A DNA stretch of 49,424 bases from Mycolicibacter senuensis (GTDB taxonomy: Bacteria; Actinomycetota; Actinomycetes; Mycobacteriales; Mycobacteriaceae): positions 1 to 49,424 of the forward strand of contig NZ_QMEX01000018.1 in NCBI RefSeq assembly GCF_003284925.1, read 5' to 3'. The notes beneath the pieces are model-generated. The model was not told where the DNA came from. It did not search any database and saw nothing but the letters and a program-made list of their open reading frames with translations. Of the stretch, positions 1 to 8,141 are shown piece after piece. The position numbers were made by a program, and so were the translations under genes. Every line of letters starts with the position of its first letter. Within the stretch, counting starts at the first letter, position 1.

Positions 1-1753
1 CCCGGTGCCGGTCTCCGCCGACGGCCACGCCGCGATCGCCACCGTGCAGCTCAGCAGCTCGCTGTCGGGCTTCGAGCTGCGTGACGCGGTACAGGCGCTG
101 CGGTCGGCGGTCAGCGACGGGCTGCCCGGTCCGCTCACCGCCCACGTCACCGGTGGTCCGGCCTTCGGCGCCGATATCGCCGACGCCTTCTCCGGCGCGA
201 ATGTCACACTGCTGGCGGTGACCGCCCTGGTGGTCGCCGTGCTGTTGATCGTCACCTACCGCTCACCGGTGCTGTGGCTGTTGCCGCTGCTGGCCGTCGC
301 GTTCGCCGATCGGGTCGCCACCGTGGCGGGCGGGGTGATCGCCGAGGCGGCCGGGGTGAGCTTCGACGGCTCGACGTCCGGGATCACCAGCGTGCTGGTG
401 TTCGGCGCCGGCACCAACTACGCGCTGTTGCTGATCTCCCGGTATCGCGAAGAGCTGCGGCGGGCGCCCGATCACCGTGTTGCGCTGCGCGCCGCGGTGC
501 GTGCCGCCGGCCCGGCGATCGTTGCCAGCAACGCCACCGTGGTACTGGCTCTACTGACCCTGATCGCGGCGAGTACTCCCAGCACCCGCAGCCTGGGGAT
601 CTGCGCGGCCTGCGGGCTGGTGGTGGCGGCGGTGTTCGTGCTGCTCGTACTTCCCCCGCTGCTGGCATTGTGCGGGCGCAACGTCTTCTGGCCGTTCATT
701 CCCCGCATCGGCGACGGCCCGGCCGCCACCGGCTGGCGGCGGATCGCCGAGGCGGTGGGCCGCCGGCCAGTCCCGGTCTGCGCGGTAGCGGTGGTGCTGC
801 TGGCGGTCTTGACCACCGGGCTGCTCGGTACCCGGATCGGGCTGTCGCAGACCGAGCAGTTCCGGGTCCGCGCCGACTCGGTGACCGGCTTTGAGACGCT
901 GGCGGAGCATTTCCCCGGCGGGGCATCCGACCCGACGGTCGTCATCGGTTCCACCGCCCGCACCGCACCGCTGCGAGCGGCCATCACCGGGGTCCCCGGG
1001 GTGACGTCGGCGGCTCCCACCGGGCTGTCGCCGGCCGGTTTGACCCGATGGTCGGTGGTGATCGACGCCGCGCCGTCCACGGCCCGGGCATTCGACACCG
1101 TTACGGCGCTGCGGGATTCGGTCCGCGCCGCCGACGCCGGGGCGCTGGTCGGCGGCGCCGATGCCCAGGCGCTCGACATCCGTGACGCCGCCGACCGCGA
1201 CCGTCAGGTGCTGATCCCGGCGATCCTGGCAGTGGTACTGGTGGTGCTCTACGTGCTGCTGCGCGCCGCGCTCGCCCCACCGGTGCTGGTCGCCGCGACC
1301 GTGCTCAGCGCGCTGGCCGCACTGGGCCTGGGCGGCTGGGCCAGTATTCACCTGTTCGGTTTCCCCGCGCTCGACAACGGCACGCCGCTGTTCGCGTTTT
1401 TGTTCCTGGTCGCCCTCGGTGTCGACTACACCATCTTCCTGGTGACCCGCGCCCGGGAGGAGACCGCCGGGCAGGGCACCCGTGCGGGCATGGTGGCCGC
1501 GGTCGCCGCCACCGGTGGGGTGATCACCAGCGCGGGAATCGTGCTGGCCGCGGTGTTCTGCGTGCTCGGTGTGCTGCCGCTGATCGTGCTGACCCAACTG
1601 GGCATCATCGTGGGCGTCGGCATCCTGCTGGACACCTTCGTGGTCCGCACCCTGGTCATCCCGGCGCTGTTCACCCTGATCGGCGACCGCATCTGGTGGC
1701 CGTCGATGCCCGCCGGCGTCCGTTCGCCCGAAGACCGCATCCGCGAGTTCTAA
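1..1753 (+). CDS. MMPL-family RND transporter, C-terminal part (5' end outside window)
   Basis: Inner-membrane RND-type exporter of the MMPL family, which moves lipids or hydrophobic compounds using the proton gradient. The reading frame is open to the window edge and about 580 residues are visible. Two transmembrane repeats can be read: a first bundle with the family motif GAGTNYALLLISRYREEL near residue 135, and a second with ALGVDYTIFLVTRAREE near residue 470, separated by a soluble porter domain (about 280-390). MMPL proteins usually have 700-1000 residues, so roughly the first 100-200, including TM1 and part of the first porter domain, lie upstream. The GTG at position 5 is probably internal. 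The gene ends at TAA 1751-1753. The substrate cannot be inferred. Confidence 0.9.
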   Translation, partial: PVPVSADGHAAIATVQLSSSLSGFELRDAVQALRSAVSDGLPGPLTAHVTGGPAFGADIADAFSGANVTLLAVTALVVAVLLIVTYRSPVLWLLPLLAVAFADRVATVAGGVIAEAAGVSFDGSTSGITSVLVFGAGTNYALLLISRYREELRRAPDHRVALRAAVRAAGPAIVASNATVVLALLTLIAASTPSTRSLGICAACGLVVAAVFVLLVLPPLLALCGRNVFWPFIPRIGDGPAATGWRRIAEAVGRRPVPVCAVAVVLLAVLTTGLLGTRIGLSQTEQFRVRADSVTGFETLAEHFPGGASDPTVVIGSTARTAPLRAAITGVPGVTSAAPTGLSPAGLTRWSVVIDAAPSTARAFDTVTALRDSVRAADAGALVGGADAQALDIRDAADRDRQVLIPAILAVVLVVLYVLLRAALAPPVLVAATVLSALAALGLGGWASIHLFGFPALDNGTPLFAFLFLVALGVDYTIFLVTRAREETAGQGTRAGMVAAVAATGGVITSAGIVLAAVFCVLGVLPLIVLTQLGIIVGVGILLDTFVVRTLVIPALFTLIGDRIWWPSMPAGVRSPEDRIREF

Positions 1754-1792
1754 GCGCTTGTCGCGGCGGCGATTCCGATGTCAATCCATTCC

Positions 1793-2740
1793 CTACAGCG
1801 AAGCCAGATACCGCAGCCGGTGGGCGATAACCCGTTGCGACACATCGGCATCGGGCACCAGCAGGTCGAACGCGTGCGGGCAGCCCGGGTACACGTGCAA
1901 CTCGACGGGCACTCCCGCCGCCAGCAACCGCTGCGCGTATCCGACGTCCTCCTGCGCAAAGATGTCCAATCCGCCCACGTCGAGGTAGGCCGGCGGCAAC
2001 CCGGCCAAATCCTCGGCCCGGGCCGGCGCGGCGTAGCCGTCGGCGGCGCCACCACTGAGCAGGGCACCCCAACCGGTCGCGTTGTCGGCGTAGCTCCAGG
2101 TGAGCAGCGAAGCATCCGTTGGGCCGCCAGCCCGGGTCCGGTCGTCGAGCATCGGGTAGATCAGCAACTGCGCGGCGATCGACGGCCCGCCGCGGTCGCG
2201 GGCCAGCAGGCACACCCCCGCCGCCAGACCCCCGCCGGCACTGTCGCCCATCACGGCCAATCGGGCGGCGTCCACGCCCAGTTCGCCGGCGTGGTCGGCC
2301 AGCCAGCGTAGCGCCGCATAACAGTCCTGCAGTGGCACCGGATGCGGGAATTCCGGGGCGACCCGGTAATCCACGACCAGCATCGGCACCCCCGATGTGG
2401 CGACATAGCCACGCACGGCCGCATCGTAGAGCCCACCGAGGTGTTCCCAGCCCAGGATCATCCCGCCGCCGTGCAGATACAGCACCGCGCTTCCCGGCTG
2501 TTCAACGCCCGAGCACCGATACCATCGAAGCCCGAGCGCGCCGCCCTCGTATATCAGCGAGAACTCTTGGAGCTCAACGCCGGTGATCGGCGGTTGCGAC
2601 GCCAACACCTGGTTGAACATGTGCCCGGCGTTGCGCCGGCGGGTCATGACGTCACCGACCGCCGGCGGCGGTGCATCGGGGGCACCGTCGCGCAGGGCCA
2701 CCAACGCCGCAAGCACCTGCTGGTCGGGCGGCCCGGCCAT
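1793..2740 (-). CDS. Alpha/beta hydrolase, hormone-sensitive-lipase family esterase
   Basis: Predicted carboxylesterase or lipase of the Abhydrolase_3 (HSL) family. It carries the oxyanion-hole motif HGGG (residues 90-93), the HSL signature YRVAPE (125-130), the nucleophile elbow GDSAGG with Ser167, an Asp near 259 and His289 in PGCPHAF, so the triad is complete. Length is 315 residues, normal for the family. I start at ATG 2740, giving MAGPPDQQ; the frame stays open 46 codons further upstream, but that extension is Arg/Cys-rich and runs into the divergent gene's promoter. No signal peptide is evident, so it is probably cytosolic. It is divergent from the flavin oxidoreductase at 2847. The natural ester substrate is unknown. 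Confidence 0.85.
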   Translation of the reverse strand: MAGPPDQQVLAALVALRDGAPDAPPPAVGDVMTRRRNAGHMFNQVLASQPPITGVELQEFSLIYEGGALGLRWYRCSGVEQPGSAVLYLHGGGMILGWEHLGGLYDAAVRGYVATSGVPMLVVDYRVAPEFPHPVPLQDCYAALRWLADHAGELGVDAARLAVMGDSAGGGLAAGVCLLARDRGGPSIAAQLLIYPMLDDRTRAGGPTDASLLTWSYADNATGWGALLSGGAADGYAAPARAEDLAGLPPAYLDVGGLDIFAQEDVGYAQRLLAAGVPVELHVYPGCPHAFDLLVPDADVSQRVIAHRLRYLASL

Positions 2741-2846
2741 CAGCGCACCTCCCAGCGAACGGCAGTCGAAGTCGGCAGCGGCGCAATCCTTTGAGTGATC
2801 ATGTTGTGCGCTACCGTAACGCCGGAGGAGGTGACCGGTCCGTCCC

Positions 2847-3824
2847 ATGCCGCTATTGAGCGCCCTGCGCCTGAACATGACCAGTATTCCCGGCGCCGGG
2901 CACGCCCAGCGTTACCGGGCGGCACTGGAGATGGCGTCCTACGCCGATGCCCACGGGGTGACCGCGGTCGGCTGCGAAGAGCATCACCTCGCGGCAACCG
3001 GCTGGTTGCCCTCCCCGCTGCTGATGGCCGCCGCCGTCGCCGGCAGCACACAGCGGATCCGGATCAGCGTCGGAGCACTGCTGGTGCCGCTCTACGACCC
3101 GGTGCGCCTCGCCGAAGACATCGCGGTGCTCGATCAGCTGTCCACCGGACGCGTCAGTTATGTGACCGGAGTCGGCTATCGTCCAGTCGAATACCATGCC
3201 GTCGGAAAGGATTTCCGGCGACGCGGACGGCTGATGGACGAGTGCTTGACGGTGTTGTTACAGGCGTGGGGCGACGATCCGTTCCGGTTCAACGGCCGAT
3301 TGATCGATGTGACACCCAAGCCGTACACCCGCCCGCACCCGGTGTTGTTCGTCGGCGGCATGAGCGTCGCGGCGGCCCGGCGCGCGGCCCGGTTCGGATT
3401 GCCGTTCTCACCGCCGATGCCGATGCCCGAGCTCGACGCGGTCTATCACGCCGAGTTGACGCGAAACGGCAAGCAGGGGTTTGTCTTCAGCCCCCAGAAC
3501 GGCAACACCGTCACGCATCTGAGCACCGATCCCGACCGTACGTGGGCCCGCTGCGGTGACTTCTTCCTCAACGAAGCACGCGAATACAGCTCCTGGGCCG
3601 TGCCGGACGTGCCGCGCCCCAACGAAGGTCCGGCGGGTACCGTCGCCGAACTGCGCGCGGCCGGCACGGTGGAGGTGTTGACACCGGACGAGCTCATCGC
3701 GCAGTGCCGCGACGGACGCACCGGGGTGACCCTGCATCCGCTGATCGGTGGCCTGCCGCTCGAGGAGGGGTGGGAGAGCCTGCGACTGCTGGTCGAGCGG
3801 GTGCTGCCCGAGCTGGAAAGCTGA
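2847..3824 (+). CDS. LLM-class (luciferase-like) flavin-dependent oxidoreductase
   Basis: 325-residue member of the bacterial luciferase/F420 oxidoreductase superfamily, a TIM barrel binding FMN or F420. Supporting features are EEHHLAATGWLPSP (about 44-57), the core VGALLVPLYDPVRLAEDIAVLDQLS, the strand SYVTGVGYRPVEYHAVG, and PHPVLFVGGMSV, where the flavin phosphate usually binds. A strong Shine-Dalgarno GGAGGAGGTGA lies at 2824-2834, 12 nt before the ATG. A TANNNT hexamer (TACCGT, 2812-2817) may be its -10 box. The gene is convergent with the protease-like gene, with 18 bp between the stops. The cofactor choice and substrate are not determinable. Confidence 0.87.
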   Translation: MPLLSALRLNMTSIPGAGHAQRYRAALEMASYADAHGVTAVGCEEHHLAATGWLPSPLLMAAAVAGSTQRIRISVGALLVPLYDPVRLAEDIAVLDQLSTGRVSYVTGVGYRPVEYHAVGKDFRRRGRLMDECLTVLLQAWGDDPFRFNGRLIDVTPKPYTRPHPVLFVGGMSVAAARRAARFGLPFSPPMPMPELDAVYHAELTRNGKQGFVFSPQNGNTVTHLSTDPDRTWARCGDFFLNEAREYSSWAVPDVPRPNEGPAGTVAELRAAGTVEVLTPDELIAQCRDGRTGVTLHPLIGGLPLEEGWESLRLLVERVLPELES

Positions 3825-3842
3825 TAGCTGGCGCCCGACTCC

Positions 3843-5858
3843 TCAGGCCCGGGACGCAGCCGCTCCGAGCCGGTCGGCACCCCAGCTGCGCTGGATGTAT
3901 CCCAGTACCCGATCCAATTCGGTCTGGGTGACGGCGGCCCGCTCGCCGGGTTCCAGCGGATCGAAGTGGAAGATGTAGAGCCGCGACGCGAACTGATCGA
4001 ACGGCAGCGACGCCTCGCCGAAGCGTTCACCATGTCCGGCCGTGCTCACGACCACGCCGTCGCCCCAGTCCTGTCCGCTGTCGTTGTTGGGGTTGTAGAA
4101 GTAGACGCGCATGGTGCCCTCGGGGTCCAGGCTCACCCGCAACACCGTGATCGCATGCCATCCCACGAAGCGCGCGGAGCTGTCGGTCACGGCGATGCCG
4201 GCCGGCTGCGGGTGGATCAGCGGTTGGTTGCCGTTGTAGAACGGGTGGTAGGCGGCGTAGAAGTGGCGCAGAAACCCGTCCAGGTCAACCAGATTGCCGG
4301 TCTCGACATCGACGTTGATGCGAAAGCCCCGCCCCGACCACCAGCCGTGGAACTCGGGGTTGACCCATCGGTGCGGGTCGCCGTCGCGACCGACACAACG
4401 CCGGAACATCTCCGCATAGATGCGATCCAGGTGCGGCACCACCAGCAACGACACCGGGTCGAGGTCGACGGGCAGCTGCGGGGCCACTCCCTCCCCGCTG
4501 TCGCTCGAGGAGATCGGCTGCCCCTCGAAGTGCATGACGATCTCGTCATCGCGCGCTGCCCATGCGATGGTCTGCAGCAGATAATCGGGATCGTTGTAGG
4601 ACCACATCGACAGGGCACGCGCCGCCTGGCAGGTCGGGTTGTCGCCCTGCCCGACGCCCAGCGGCAGCCCGAGCATCGACAACGTCCCGGCCAGCAGCCA
4701 GGTGTGCGGATCCTGCGCCGGCCCGAACACCTGGGTGAGCCGCTGGCGGGACTGTTTGGAGATCGGCAGCGCCAGTTGGCGCCACAGCGACGGTGCGACC
4801 GGCGGCTGGTAGAGGATGCCGCGTTCCAGCAACAGTGCCAGCCCGTAGATGCACTGCGCCGTCTCGACGTGCACGGCGCCCGAGATCAGGCTGTGCACCA
4901 GGTCGTGGAAGCACAGCAGGCTGTCGCGACCGGTGCTGGACAGGCCCAGCGCCTCGGCGATCAGGTAATCGCTCTTCTCCAGCAGGAAACGCAGCAGCAC
5001 CGCGTGATAGGGCGACACCAAGCCGGTGTCGTGCATCGACCGCGCGAAACCGGCGGCCTCGTACTGCAGCGTCGGTTCGTCCATGGATTCCAGCCGGCTG
5101 CGATACACCTGTACCCCGGGATCCTCGCGGCAGCCGTCGGTGGTGCCGTACAAGCTGGTGATCAGCCGGTCGGTTCCCACCGCACCGCTGCCGAGGTCGA
5201 TGCCCGGATCGGCGCGCACGATCGAGATCTGGGTGATCATCGCCTTGATCTGGTCGACCTGGATGGGCCGCTGCCGCAGGATCCGCCAGATTTCGTCGAC
5301 CAACCGGTCGAGCACGCCCTCATAACCGATCTCGTCGACCAGATAACCGAACAGTCCCCGGGTCAGCCCCGCCATCCGGCCCTGCACTTCGCGCTCCGCC
5401 TCGGTCGGCGGAGTCAGCAGCAACGACAGGTTCATCGCCAACACCTGCGCGAGATGATGGCGCGCCTGTTCCGCGGTGATGAGCGGATGAACGTAGTCGC
5501 CGTTGGCGACCGCCAGCAGACGCAGTTCGTTGACCGCCTCGAGCACCACGGTGTCCGGGTTGGTGCTACGCAAGGAACCGGTGGTCAGCACCGGCAGCAG
5601 GGTGCGCGGCGACGCCCAGTCCGTGCCGAGGAACAACCCGGCCTCCTCCAAGGCCGCGCTGCGGGCCTGTACCGCGGCATAACCGCCCGGTTGCAACAGC
5701 ACCAGCCGCAGCCCGTCCAGGACGCGGCGCAGCCGCTCGGGCTTGCCCACCGTGCCGGCCTCCGCCAGCGCCGTGGTCGCGTCATCGAGCCTGCTCAGGC
5801 GGCTTTGCAGGGTCGCTGCCTCGCCGTTCGTCCGGCCCTCGGGTGAATTCCCAATCAC
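3843..5858 (-). CDS. Predicted papain-fold cysteine peptidase-like protein (671 aa), partner of ATP-grasp
   Basis: No named family was recognised, but the C-terminal half reads like a papain/calpain-type enzyme. Gln404 precedes Cys410 by six residues (GQGDNPTCQAARALSMW), the spacing of the oxyanion Gln and catalytic Cys in papain. His568 sits in GWHAITVLRV, and Asn589/Asn591 follow in VYFYNPNND before a Gly/Trp turn, as in the NxWG region of papains. The first 400 residues look mostly helical, without signal peptide or clear TM segment. Start GTG 5858 has GAGGAA 7 nt upstream. It lies 30 bp behind the ATP-grasp gene on the same strand, so the two are almost surely co-transcribed. The peptidase role is inference; a transglutaminase- or amidase-like transferase with the same fold is equally possible. 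Confidence 0.6.
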   Translation of the reverse strand: MIGNSPEGRTNGEAATLQSRLSRLDDATTALAEAGTVGKPERLRRVLDGLRLVLLQPGGYAAVQARSAALEEAGLFLGTDWASPRTLLPVLTTGSLRSTNPDTVVLEAVNELRLLAVANGDYVHPLITAEQARHHLAQVLAMNLSLLLTPPTEAEREVQGRMAGLTRGLFGYLVDEIGYEGVLDRLVDEIWRILRQRPIQVDQIKAMITQISIVRADPGIDLGSGAVGTDRLITSLYGTTDGCREDPGVQVYRSRLESMDEPTLQYEAAGFARSMHDTGLVSPYHAVLLRFLLEKSDYLIAEALGLSSTGRDSLLCFHDLVHSLISGAVHVETAQCIYGLALLLERGILYQPPVAPSLWRQLALPISKQSRQRLTQVFGPAQDPHTWLLAGTLSMLGLPLGVGQGDNPTCQAARALSMWSYNDPDYLLQTIAWAARDDEIVMHFEGQPISSSDSGEGVAPQLPVDLDPVSLLVVPHLDRIYAEMFRRCVGRDGDPHRWVNPEFHGWWSGRGFRINVDVETGNLVDLDGFLRHFYAAYHPFYNGNQPLIHPQPAGIAVTDSSARFVGWHAITVLRVSLDPEGTMRVYFYNPNNDSGQDWGDGVVVSTAGHGERFGEASLPFDQFASRLYIFHFDPLEPGERAAVTQTELDRVLGYIQRSWGADRLGAAASRA

Positions 5859-5888
5859 AACGGGTTCCTCACGTGCGTTGCCGCCGCG

Positions 5889-7154
5889 TCAGACGTAGAA
5901 GTCGAGCTCTTCTTGTCGCTTGAGCAACCGCCGCATCTCATACGGATCCTCACCGAAGAAGTAGACCAGACCCCAGTGAGTGCCGAATGCGGTGCGCTTG
6001 GTGACAGTCTCTTCGAGCGGTGCCGTGAGTTCGTGCGATTCGAAGTATCGGTGATCCTCGGTCTCCTCGGGGATCGCGAGCGTGCTGACCACGCGGCGGC
6101 GTGGATAGACCCCGAAACAGCCCGCATGCCCGTCGGCGTCGACGATTTCACGCGGGAAGAACTGCTCGAGTTCGTCCTCGGTGGTCTTCGGATCGAACGC
6201 CAGCACCAGGCCCTGGTAGCCGTTGAACCCGTAGACGCGCTCCAACAGTTCGAAGACCTTGAAGCCCGGCGGCCGGTAGGCGACCTCACCGAAGTACATC
6301 TCCCCGTCACTGGTGACGAAGTACTCGGGGTGGACGAAGCCGAAATCGATGTCGAACGTCTTGATCAATTTCTCGATCTGAGCGGTGATCTGGGGACGGT
6401 AGCGTTCCAATTCCGGCGATGCCGGCACGAACACCGAATAGCCGAGCGTGACATATTCCGAAATGTTGAGAAAGCGGATCTTTCCATTGTGGACCCACGC
6501 TTCGACGGCGAACTCCCAGCCGTCGAGATGCGATTCCATCAGCGCCGGGAACTCCTCTTCCGGAATCGAGTCGATGTCGTCGGGGGCGCGAATCACCCGG
6601 TGCCCGAGACAGCCGGCCTTGTCGAAGGCCTTGAAATGGATGGGATCATTCGGGTCGCCGTCGAGTTTGAGCAACGTCTGGTTGACCCGCTTGAGGAATC
6701 GGATGACGTCGTCGCGGTCGTGCGCCTCCTCGAAGATGCCGACCCGGATACCGCCCAGTTGAGCACGACGCTTCATCAGCGATTTGTCCCGCAACAGCAT
6801 GGCTTGGCCGAGCAGCCGCGGATTGTCCAGCAGGACGGAGTTGATGGCCCCCGCCCATTCGACGGTCTCCTCGAAGAGCGGGATCGCGACGTCGACGCCG
6901 CGCTCCTTGAGCGTTTCGGCGATCTCCATCGATCGCTCATTGAGCCGCTCGAAATTCCAGGCGATATACGGAATCTCGTGTTGTCGGCAGTATTCTTCGG
7001 CCCAGTCCGGTGCCACGACCACGTATCGACGGTCAAAACGGTCCACCGCGTCGATGGCGTTCAAACTCCAACCGAGTAATGCGATATAGCCCTTGTCCTG
7101 ATTCCGGTGCTTTTCCGAGGTCCGCTCTGCTGTGATCGTCGCGGAAGTCTGCAA
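5889..7154 (-). CDS. ATP-grasp domain ligase
   Basis: Predicted carboxylate-amine/thiol ligase. An N-terminal preATP-grasp segment (YIALLGWSLNAIDAV, then DVAIPLFEETVEWAG) is followed by an ATP-grasp core: LLRDKSLMKRRAQLGGI, then MESHLDGWEFAVEAWV (Glu-x-x-x-Gly-x-Glu type), and the metal-binding strand DGEMYFGEVAYRPPG, which matches the E-x-A-x-R-P-G pattern of CarB-like ATP-grasps. A C-terminal extension of about 100 residues follows. I chose TTG 7154 because GGAGGG (7158-7163) lies just 5' of it; ATG 7196 or the frame's ATG at 7226 would add 14 or 24 residues. It is first in an operon with the papain-like gene 30 bp downstream. An amide or peptide bond to a carboxylate is the expected product; the substrates are unknown. 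Confidence 0.82.
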   Translation of the reverse strand: MQTSATITAERTSEKHRNQDKGYIALLGWSLNAIDAVDRFDRRYVVVAPDWAEEYCRQHEIPYIAWNFERLNERSMEIAETLKERGVDVAIPLFEETVEWAGAINSVLLDNPRLLGQAMLLRDKSLMKRRAQLGGIRVGIFEEAHDRDDVIRFLKRVNQTLLKLDGDPNDPIHFKAFDKAGCLGHRVIRAPDDIDSIPEEEFPALMESHLDGWEFAVEAWVHNGKIRFLNISEYVTLGYSVFVPASPELERYRPQITAQIEKLIKTFDIDFGFVHPEYFVTSDGEMYFGEVAYRPPGFKVFELLERVYGFNGYQGLVLAFDPKTTEDELEQFFPREIVDADGHAGCFGVYPRRRVVSTLAIPEETEDHRYFESHELTAPLEETVTKRTAFGTHWGLVYFFGEDPYEMRRLLKRQEELDFYV

Positions 7155-7249
7155 AATCCCTCCATTACTTCGGGTTTGCTGCGTGCGCTTCCGCATCCAC
7201 GGTACCTGCCGGGCGAGGGTAGGCACCGGCCCCGGCAGCGGGCCCCGGA

Positions 7250-7264
7250 GCCGGCGAAGCCGGC
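7250..7264 (-). terminator. Short GC hairpin downstream of the acyltransferase gene
   Basis: Perfect 6-bp inverted repeat GCCGGC-GAA-GCCGGC with a 3-nt loop, in tandem with a second hairpin at 7278-7297. The pair sits 24-72 nt beyond the stop of the minus-strand acyltransferase gene, before the ATP-grasp gene. There is no T-run, as is usual for mycobacterial terminators, so function is inferred from position. Confidence 0.4.
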
Positions 7265-7277
7265 CGCGGGCGAGCTC

Positions 7278-7297
7278 CCACGGCCGCTAAGCCGTGG
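7278..7297 (-). terminator. Hairpin 24 nt after the acyltransferase stop codon
   Basis: CCACGGC-N6-GCCGTGG forms a 7-bp stem with a 6-nt loop directly downstream of the minus-strand acyltransferase gene (stop at 7322). It probably separates that gene from the ATP-grasp operon. No U-tract follows. Confidence 0.45.
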
Positions 7298-7321
7298 CGA
7301 TCCCGCCGGATCGGCCGAGCG

Positions 7322-8059
7322 TCAGCGCGCCGCCTTCTTGCGTTCGATGTCTGCTAGGGCGGCGGCCAGCTCGGCCCGCTCGGCAGCCGAGGTCTCCCAC
7401 GCCAGCTTGCGGTTCTTGACCACCTTGGCCGGCGCTCCCACGGCGATCGAGTAGTCCGGGATGACACCCTTGACCACCGCGTGGGCACCGAGCACGCAGC
7501 CGCGGCCGATGCTGGTCTCGCGCAGGATGGTGACCTTGGCGGCGATCCAGGTGTCCGGCCCGATCCGCACCGGGCTCTTGACGATGCCCTGGTCCTTGAT
7601 CGGCACGTTGATGTCGTCCATCTTGTGGTCGAAGTCGCAGACGTAGCACCAGTCGGCCATCAGCACCGAGTCCCCGAGCTCGATGTCGAGATAGGTGTTG
7701 ATGACGTTGTCGCGGCCCAGCACCACCTTGTCACCGAAGCGCAGCGAGCCTTCGTGGGCGCGGATGGTGTTCTTGTCGCCGATGTGCACCCAGCGGCCGA
7801 TCTCCATGTAGGACATCTCCGGGGTGGCCTGGATCTCCACGCCCTTGCCGAGGAAAACCATGCCGCGGGTGATGATGTGCGGGTTGGCGAGCTTGAACTT
7901 CAGCAACCGCCAGTAGCGCACCAGATACCACGGCGTGTAGGCCCGGTTGGCCAGCACCCAGCGCAGCGAGGCCAGCGTCAGGAACTTGGCCTGGCGCGGA
8001 TCCCGCAGGCGCGAACCGCGCCAGCGCTTGTGGATCGGAGCACCCCACATGGTCGTCAT
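7322..8059 (-). CDS. Hexapeptide-repeat acyltransferase (Rv3034c-like)
   Basis: 245-residue O-acetyl/acyltransferase of the left-handed beta-helix (LbetaH) type. Hexad repeats run from about residue 70 to 205 (GKGVEIQATPEM, GRWVHIGDKNTI, GDKVVLGRDNVI, GDSVLMADWCYV, GPDTWIAAKVTI, GRGCVLGAHAVV), ending in the family signature AVGAPAKVVKNRK. The protein probably acetylates a sugar or envelope precursor in the cytosol as a trimer. It is the first gene of the block colinear with the Rv3034c region. A TAGGCT hexamer (8068-8073, minus strand) ends 8 nt before ATG 8059, suggesting leaderless transcription; an internal ATG at 8050 is an alternative start. The acceptor is unknown. Confidence 0.9.
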   Translation of the reverse strand: MTTMWGAPIHKRWRGSRLRDPRQAKFLTLASLRWVLANRAYTPWYLVRYWRLLKFKLANPHIITRGMVFLGKGVEIQATPEMSYMEIGRWVHIGDKNTIRAHEGSLRFGDKVVLGRDNVINTYLDIELGDSVLMADWCYVCDFDHKMDDINVPIKDQGIVKSPVRIGPDTWIAAKVTILRETSIGRGCVLGAHAVVKGVIPDYSIAVGAPAKVVKNRKLAWETSAAERAELAAALADIERKKAAR

Positions 8060-8141
8060 GGCCGGAAAGCCTACGCGAGGTGGTTCGGCTCACGCGCTAC
8101 CCTCACCTGGACTCGTTCACCAGGGATTGGGGATTGCCACT

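Noticed and set aside
3966..5846. 626-codon open frame antisense to the papain-like gene
   Set aside because: It is Gln/Arg/His-rich with no domain, typical of the antisense shadow of a high-GC gene.
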